NCBI RefSeq assembly: GCF_019059575.1 | Contig: NW_024881583.1 | Span: 990,501 to 1,054,500 of the forward strand | DNA length: 64,000 nt | Origin: Amphibalanus amphitrite | Lineage: Eukaryota; Arthropoda; Thecostraca; Balanomorpha; Balanidae | Reading direction: 5' to 3' | Part shown: positions 57,411 to 64,000 of the stretch, one piece after another | Layout: each line of letters begins with the position of its first letter | Position numbering within the stretch: position 1 is the first letter of the stretch | Notes under the pieces: model-generated | Told to the model about the DNA's origin: nothing | The model's database searches: none | What the model saw: the letters and a program-made list of their open reading frames with translations, nothing else | Program-made: the position numbers and the translations under genes

Positions 57411-59119
57411 TCACCGTAATGGTCTCGAATTGTGATTTCGGGAAGAGAGCCTACAAATGGCGTGGTAAAGCTGCCTAGTGACATCACTGGTTACTGAAAG
57501 TCCAATTGAAGTAATTTTTGCCTCACGTTTGCATTGTTGACCTTGCGTGACGTCATTCGCACGTCACTAGGGTCATAAGAGTTTTTCGTCAATAACTCTC
57601 GATCAAATTGAGCTAGAGAGACGGGAAAGCTACCAATGGACTCGGGAAGACCTTGCGAATCGAATGATGTGCAATATGATCTCATTCACCCAGATTCGTC
57701 GCCTGACCCGACTGTTAACCATCTCTGTGGCGGCGCTGTTTGTCCAGCGCCGCGCTGGTTGGCTTTGCCGCGGACTCGGGGTGGTCACGTGATGCCCGGG
57801 GGCTGGCTGCCGGCTGGGCCGCCCGGTCGGGGAGCGGAGCCAAATACATGGCAGTGTGCTGACCCGAGGTCAGCGACTTAAGCTGACCTCACCAGAACAA
57901 ACAGTATACCATTCGACGCGCCGGAGCTAGGCAAATACAAAGATGCCAAAATCGCGGCTCTGCGACCATTTGTTGCGAAGTTATCTACCAAAAACCGGAC
58001 CCGTAATTTGGGTCACTTGAAATGACCTCAGGGGTCACCAATGAACCTGAGACCTTAAAATGTGGTATCATTCGATGCATCTTGTAACGGCGCACATGCT
58101 CTTTTTTTCCGCAAGGTTCTAGCTCCATTAGAGGCGAAACGGCGAGCTGGGGTCGTACCGACTCCCCGGAAACCCATTTTGTATGTATTAAAATGAGGGA
58201 CTTATAGAAAGAACACCTTTCTAATTTTTTGCATGTCGATTTTAAATGACCTGAAACTTATTTTGTAGAAATAAAAATGGCAAAAATTTAGGTCCCAAGG
58301 GCCGTTATAGACAGTTTAAAAAGTATTACGACTTTTTTCAATATGTAAAGCTTTTCTTTCCAATTTTAAAATAGCTGTATTAATCGTTGATTCATCGTTA
58401 GTTCAAAGCTGTTTACCGTTTGTTGCTTGCTTAGCTCGTTTTTGAGTTATAGCTCATCAAACTCACCCCTACAATCTGAAGTTTAGAAAATATTATGCAA
58501 TTTAGCTCAAAAAGTTTTCATCTGAGAAGTCTGATATTTTGGCAGGTGTTTTTGGAGCCTATGATTACCCCTAGTACCGATTTTCATTCAAATCTGAGAG
58601 ATGAGGGTGACGGGCCTGGTACGATCTATCGTGGAATGCCCCAGGGGCCACGGACACCATTTTCATGTTCAGTGTGTTTAAACCATATGTAATTCAGTGT
58701 TTGGGAGTGTTTATAACGCCTTTCGTCCAAAAGAGGCGCATTTCAATTTTCTCCCATTGACTTATAATGGGGAGGTCGCAAAATTGACCTGACCTTAGGT
58801 CACCGATATCAAAATTCTGAGATACACATTTTATAGATGCTGTTACCTTTATCAATCGCTGAAAGTTTCAAAGCGATCAGTCACTCGGTGTAGCAATGGC
58901 AGACATTGAAACTTTTTATAAAGTGAGGTCACTTCAAGTGACCTGGTGACCTGACCTTGAATGACCTTGGTCTGAAATTTTCACAACGTGTGTAGAATTG
59001 ATGTATCATAAGGTGTACCAAAAACGGCGGCGCGGAGCGCCGCCGTTTTTGAGGTATTCGCGAAAAACCACAAGGGGGGGGGGGGTGTTCAAACACCCCC
59101 CCAGCAGGGCGCGGGCTAA

Positions 59120-61150
59120 TCTAAAACAGTCCTCTCCATCTACCGAAGTTTTGACGAATGTTGAAACAGTGCCCTTTTTACGTTCAGACTTCATGCTGCT
59201 GCTCGGAAGAAGTTAGCGTGAAAAGCTGCCTATGTAATTCACCGGTGCATATTATTTCATCAAGGGTGTTTTCGCTCTCTTTATGCTAACTAAAGATGAA
59301 CGTTATGTTCTGGCGGTAGGTATATGCCGGCGCACAGAACAATTAGTTTGGCTGCTGCCCGATGAAACAATCGCCAAATATGAGTACAGCTCACTGACTC
59401 ATAATTCATCAACAATCGGTGCTGAGCCACTCATCCTTGACAAATATCGTCTCTAAGACCTAACCTCATGCCATACGAATGCTAATGAAGGCCTTTCAAT
59501 TAGTGAATGATTAATTAGTCATCCACACATACCTATCTTTATCTCGACAACAAGAGCTCAAGGAAACTGATAAAAATATCAACAATTTCGGGATAAATAT
59601 AACATCATTTCATAGGGCGTTATTGGCACAACTGTGAATGGACACGAAATATGATGGGATCTTAATTGTATCATCACACTCCCAATCGGGAGGGCGATAA
59701 ACCAAGGAACACCTACTTATAATCTGTAAATATATACCTGCTATGCCTAGGTACACTGATACCTTTTAAGGCTCTATCAAAAATTGAAATTCCCAAGAGA
59801 CCAAAGCTCCTTGAACGCACACAAGCAGGCAGTCATGTCAGTCCTTCCCAAGACCTCATCGATCAGCTGCCTTATTGCGCTTGAAAATAGCGTCAACAGA
59901 AGGTACCTACTTAGCACGGCAAACACACGTTCTCCAAACATGGCCGCTATTCGAGCCGATCATTGCGGCCTAGAAACGTCTAAAGACGGTCTGTCATTCA
60001 TTAACGATCCAAGGCACAAGCTGAGAGCAAATAGCTCTGACGCACAGGACTTCTGGAAAGGCAGCAGCTCACTATACCCGCTTATGACGCAAATCCTGCT
60101 TGCTCGTAAGCTGTAAACCATCTATGTAATGACCTAGCCATGGAAAGAGCACTGAGGCCATGATGCATGACTCGAGGGACGGATGAACGGACGGATAAAA
60201 CCGCAGACAGATGACGGATAGACGGATGGATAGATGACGTACTGATGGACGTACGAGCGGATGGGCGGGCAGACGACAAGAAAGACGGGCATAGGCGCGG
60301 GAAGCTAGACGGCTAGACGGACAGACGGTCCGGAACAGACGAACGGATGAACGGACGGACGGACGGACGGACGGACGGAGGAAGGGACAGTTAGAGGGTT
60401 GAGCGGACTGATGGAAATGTATCGGGCTCACATCACACTGCTGATTACCCAACCTAATTTTAGCCCCTTTTTAATAGATTAGCCACCCCTCGAAATTTTG
60501 AAGAGCAATGAAGCCGATATGAACAATAAATGTCTGGAAACACGCATGTTACAACTTACAAGCTATAATTCGGAGCTGCAGAAAGCTGTAGCAGTAGTTG
60601 CCCGCGAAAAAAAAACAATAAATCATAAAAGAACAATGCCAGCCTCGCCTTCCCTCAGACTCCGAACAGATGCCGGCACCGGCACACCTCAATGGTCCGT
60701 CTGAGCTCCTGGTGGCCTTGGCCCACATTTTGCCGAGAGTGAACGACAGAGGGAGGGCGACACAAGGAAGCATGACAGGTAAAATATCACCTACAAGAGT
60801 GGTGGCAGCTGGACGCATAGGTTGTGTCTCGCGGTTATCCCTGGGTGAATCCACACCAATGCCAGCGAGTTTGGAGAAAACATTGAGTCTCACGAGCTCG
60901 TGCAATACCACATCTGGCCATAGGTCACTAACTTGAACACGATCCAACAGACCGTGCTGCTTGAGTGTCGACTGTCGGTGTCGCGCTAGCCGTCCATGGC
61001 CGCAGCTGAACAGCGACACTTTCAACCAGCCCTGGGAGTTTTGCTAAATGGCCATTCACTTTAAGTCCTCTCATAGGCAGGGACGTCTTTTGCACAGTTT
61101 ACATAACTTATCACCATCACATACGCTAACCCATATAACTAGAATGTAAA
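59120..61150. other. Intergenic, no supported gene
   Basis: AT-rich with a GACGGA simple repeat; short open frames lack domains or splice support. Confidence 0.4.
60176..60377. repeat. GACG/GGAC tetranucleotide-rich tract
   Basis: Imperfect GACGGATG units ending in a clean (GGAC)n run near 60352-60377. Confidence 0.85.
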
Positions 61151-61199
61151 AAAGCAAAGAAAATAGACTCAACGAATCAGGAGCTCTGGTAATTTCCGA

Positions 61200-61760
61200 A
61201 GTCTATTCATAGGCAGACAGCGACCGCCTGCGCCAGTCAAATTCGACGGTCCACTCACCTCCGTGAACTCTGGGCGGTCTACGACGCGTGTCCCAGGTGT
61301 GAGGGTCGCCGCTGGCCCCGTCCCACCCCTCACCGGAAGAGGCCCTCGGTCGGACTCGACCCCCACCGACCCGACCGCCCCAGCACTGGGAGCTCGCAGT
61401 GGGAGCCCGACCGGCCAACGCAGCTCGCGCGCCGCCCATCAAACTACCATCTGTACCCATGAGAGTTCGTTGAGGCTGACGAGGCGGCGCCAGCACACCC
61501 TCCGCTGTGCGCAGATATTGCCGGCAACTGCGAATCACGGCTGGTGCCGCCACTGTCCTGACGTCATTATATGACGTGTTTGTGACGTCATTGGCCTCGG
61601 GCAACAACCACAGCGCCGGTGGCCGCGTGTCATAGGCTGAAGAACGAGCTGGGAGAAGTGGCGAGGTCAGAAGGGAGCCAATGACTCGGTGGACGTGACG
61701 TCTAACGAGCACCGAGGAGTGGCCGCAATCGGCGCGGTGACGAGTTACTTCCCAGCGCGA
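61200..61760. promoter_or_regulatory. GC-rich stretch with clustered CRE-type sites
   Basis: A CpG-rich block. Within 35 bp (61559-61593) lie TGACGTCA, ATGACGTG and another TGACGTCA, the binding palindrome of CREB/ATF-type bZIP factors. This could be a promoter or enhancer; no adjoining gene was recognised. Confidence 0.4.
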
Positions 61761-62399
61761 GCCATTGTTCTCAAGTGATTAAAGAAGATGACGCTCCTGC
61801 ACAGGGCTTTCAATGGGCTTTACGACTGTTGCCAAGTGTTCCATGCGGCTGTAAATTGAGCACGTGAACAGCTCGCGGCACAGCCCTTCGGTGGCGCTGG
61901 GCGCAATCGGGCGGGTCTGTGCCGAATCTCAGCTACTGTTGGTCGATGCTGTGGGCGGACAAAACTATCCGAGTTCTTTGATCTGTCCAACCTCAGTTGG
62001 CATCAGACTAGGGTGGTTCTGTCCGATGTCAAATAATGTGAACAATGTCACAGGCTCTCTTCTGTTACAGCTGGTTATGGTCTGCTCTTTTGAGCGCCCT
62101 TCAAGTTTCACTGGTCCCATAGACGATGCGAAAGCCGAAAGTGTCTACTGAAGCTACCATGGACTATGGAGTGGAACTATATCTACAGAATCGGTTGGGA
62201 ATCCAGAAATTCTGCATGTTCTGTGGGTATACCAGACCCATGCCTACCTATACCCACAACTGATAATTGTTTGACCCTGAGGTCTGGCCATTGTCTGAAC
62301 CAAAATTCAATTTTGATGCCCTTCGAACATCACTTCAATAAAAGTCATTCGATAAACTAACTTCTACAGCTCGTAGGCAGTTCCTGTAAATCAACAAAA

Positions 62400-62765
62400 T
62401 CTAAGGTGCCAGTATACGGACGGCGTCTCCTCAAGGTCCCTGGGTCAGACGTGGGTATCGGCCGACCGATGAGTCCCCGCGATAAGCGCGATAGGCAGCC
62501 ACGTCGCGGCGCCCCGCCCGTGCCGACGAGACGAGCGCTGACCGGAGGCGACAGGACAAAAGGTGGCGAGGCCCAGATAGCGCGCCTGCTGTCCGCTCTG
62601 GCAGTGATGCCGCTCGTCTGCGCCGTCACCGCCGCCGCCGCGCCGCTGACGCCCCCACCACCCGAGTCTCCGCCGCGCCGCACACGTCTCCGCCGTAGAC
62701 AGCTCAGTGTAGGAGTGCCCGAGGAGCGAGCAGCCGGGCACACGGCTCGGTACAAACCAAACACT
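62400..62765. other. GC-rich island, function unknown
   Basis: Strong CpG and GCCGCC content on an AT-rich background. Open frames exist on both strands with no domain or splice evidence. Could be a first exon or promoter of a gene off the right edge. Confidence 0.35.
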
Positions 62766-64000
62766 TGACTGCTCAACGATCGGTAAAAGGAGTCGACCGT
62801 GAACATGATGATGCAGAGATTTTTGAATTTCGAATCTGCGTCATGGATCCACTGGGGGGTTACCAAGTGGTCAAGAATGTTAGCGCAGTCAAGATAGGCG
62901 GTGGCATCAAATCATTGAATTTATCGGAAAGGAGGTGATGGCCCGAATTCGAGTTGCTTCGATTACAGCGATTCGACTCTGACGGGACCGGCCCGCGGTC
63001 AGAAGTGGTGGTCAGATTACTGGCTTGGGGAACTACTGCAGACCGAGACTTCAGACTCCTTGATGGAAGTGCCGGCTTATAGATTCATCGGATTGATGCA
63101 GAAATGCATAAACATGATTCTGGTTTATCATGATTCATGCCCCTGGATTGCGGAATAGCTCAATATAGCTACAGTCAAATTTAATGGACCTAGACAGCAA
63201 ATGTTTTAGGTACATACCCGTTATACTTTATATGACTATGGGGTACGACATTCGGTCAGTTAAATGTGTATTGCTTTGATTTAATTTCAATTTGCGGTCG
63301 TTTCAACCGTTGTTGTCGGACCCAAAGAGCTCTCTCGCCGGCTTCCGCACCACAAAGATGAGCCAGTCCAGCTCCAATGTTCCAGCTCAGTACCTCAACC
63401 CAGCGCCAGTGGACTATAGTTTACTGTGACGACTACCAGTGGACTATAGTCCACCGGTGGTGGAGGATATATCCTGCACCACCTACCCCGAATTCCAGCG
63501 CGGGCTCGTCGAATTAGCCAGCGCGGCTGCGGTATCGCTCGTCTCAGCTGCAGAATAATGTCTACTGAAAATGTTACGCCCAATCGCATCGATCTCCAGC
63601 TTCGTAAGCAGGTGCTGATGAGAGTATGTATAGTAGTCGGACAAAGCTGGTAGTGAGCGGATGCAAAGCGGACAACGTGTTGGCGTGATGAACGACGGGT
63701 CTTATATTTCGATCTACACGGCGTGACGCAATAGTTCGATGCAGCGACACTGAAAAGCGGTGTAGGTGCTGTAGCTTACAACGCCACCGAGTCTGAACGG
63801 GGTGTGTAGGCGGAATTCCGGGCCCCTTATCTTTGACATCGCCAGTGACAGTCGGGCGGGTGGCAATCAGTTGGTATACGTGCCACTTGGTACTCGTGGG
63901 TGTACATAAGCATCGAGCCGTTGTCACCACTTCGGATTATCAGCTCTTGCGCTTCACTGGTCATAGTACACGCAACTCGTACTGCATGAGCATACCTATC
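62766..64000. other. Right end, no gene seen
   Basis: Mixed sequence. A direct repeat CCAGTGGACTATAGT occurs at 63407 and 63430, the second forming a palindrome GTGGACTATAGTCCAC. Nothing else supported. Confidence 0.4.

Larger units (their letters stand above)
55371..58642. mobile_element. Nested unit with perfect 25-bp inverted ends
   Basis: GGGGCATTCCACGATAGATC and inverse match exactly over 25 bp, and the similarity continues inward (CTCATCTCTC versus GAGAGATGAG). No target duplication was resolved. It encloses the elements at 55582-56590 and the tandem repeat within them. Confidence 0.6.
54631..59119. mobile_element. 4.5 kb TTAA-family element with nested elements
   Basis: Left TTAACCCGCGCCCGG and right GGGCGCGGGCTAA (TTAA mutated to CTAA). 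Both ends carry an inner palindrome, GGGTGTTTGAACACCCC or GGGTGTTCAAACACCCC, and CCCTGCTGGGG/CCCCAGCAGGG. The outer parts (54770-55360 and 58650-59040) contain TGACCT/AGGTCA motifs as in the smaller elements. The centre is occupied by another inverted-end unit (55371-58642). Confidence 0.65.

Noticed and set aside
60072-60452. Open frame rich in Arg-Pro-Ser repeats
   Set aside because: Translation of the GACG tetranucleotide repeat.
61203-61712. 169-codon minus-strand open frame
   Set aside because: Same GC-rich artefact pattern; kept only as a possible regulatory region.
62357-62866. 169-codon minus-strand open frame in a GC island
   Set aside because: Low-complexity Arg/Gly text, no domain, equally long open frame on the opposite strand.
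1-64000. tRNA, rRNA or CRISPR arrays
   Set aside because: No cloverleaf-consistent A/B boxes, rRNA blocks or regularly spaced repeats were recognised by eye; a tRNA scan would be needed for certainty.

Overview
This is eukaryotic, spliced DNA, most likely from an invertebrate and plausibly an arthropod or crustacean. Coding exons are GC-rich and sit in a more AT-rich, transposon-packed background. They have ordinary GT-AG introns, and the clearest gene resembles the invertebrate SLC22 organic cation/carcinine transporters. The species cannot be fixed from sequence alone. I saw no rRNA, tRNA, CRISPR or prokaryotic gene organisation.

Two spliced host genes converge. (1) On the + strand, 183-11681, is the 3' part of a large cell-surface protein. 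Seventeen exons join in one open frame (916 visible residues plus stop): a REJ/polycystin-like ectodomain, a degenerate GPS motif, a SEA-like segment, one transmembrane helix and a short tail. The 5' end lies outside the window. (2) On the - strand, 49044-28508, is a complete nine-exon SLC22-type transporter of 538 residues. Its first two introns are 10.2 kb and 6.1 kb and are full of transposons. A GC-rich stretch upstream of its start (about 49.2-50.25 kb) is the likely promoter region.

The rest is mostly layered mobile DNA. A 10.3 kb hAT-type element (16877-27163, 8-bp target duplication) contains an intact 1064-codon PHD-RT-endonuclease retrotransposon ORF (19486-22680). It also contains a second hAT element (22833-26328, own 8-bp duplication), which in turn contains a TTAA-flanked element (24980-26166). 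At least eight TTAA-flanked, piggyBac-like non-coding elements share CCCGCGCCCC-type ends and interiors crowded with AGGTCA half-sites or TGACGTCA sites. Several TA-flanked mariner-like elements are present, one with a decayed transposase (51898-53248). There are two further hAT-type elements (4102-6182 and 45907-46328), a Penelope-like endonuclease remnant (1001-1465), minisatellites and microsatellites.

From 50.3 kb to the right end I find no convincing gene. There are transposons, simple repeats and two GC-rich stretches (61.2-61.75 and 62.4-62.76 kb), the first with clustered CRE palindromes, which may mark a promoter of a gene beyond the window. Exon boundaries were derived by hand from splice consensus plus phase continuity, and element boundaries from inverted ends plus target duplications. 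Family names rest on motif recognition, not on searches.
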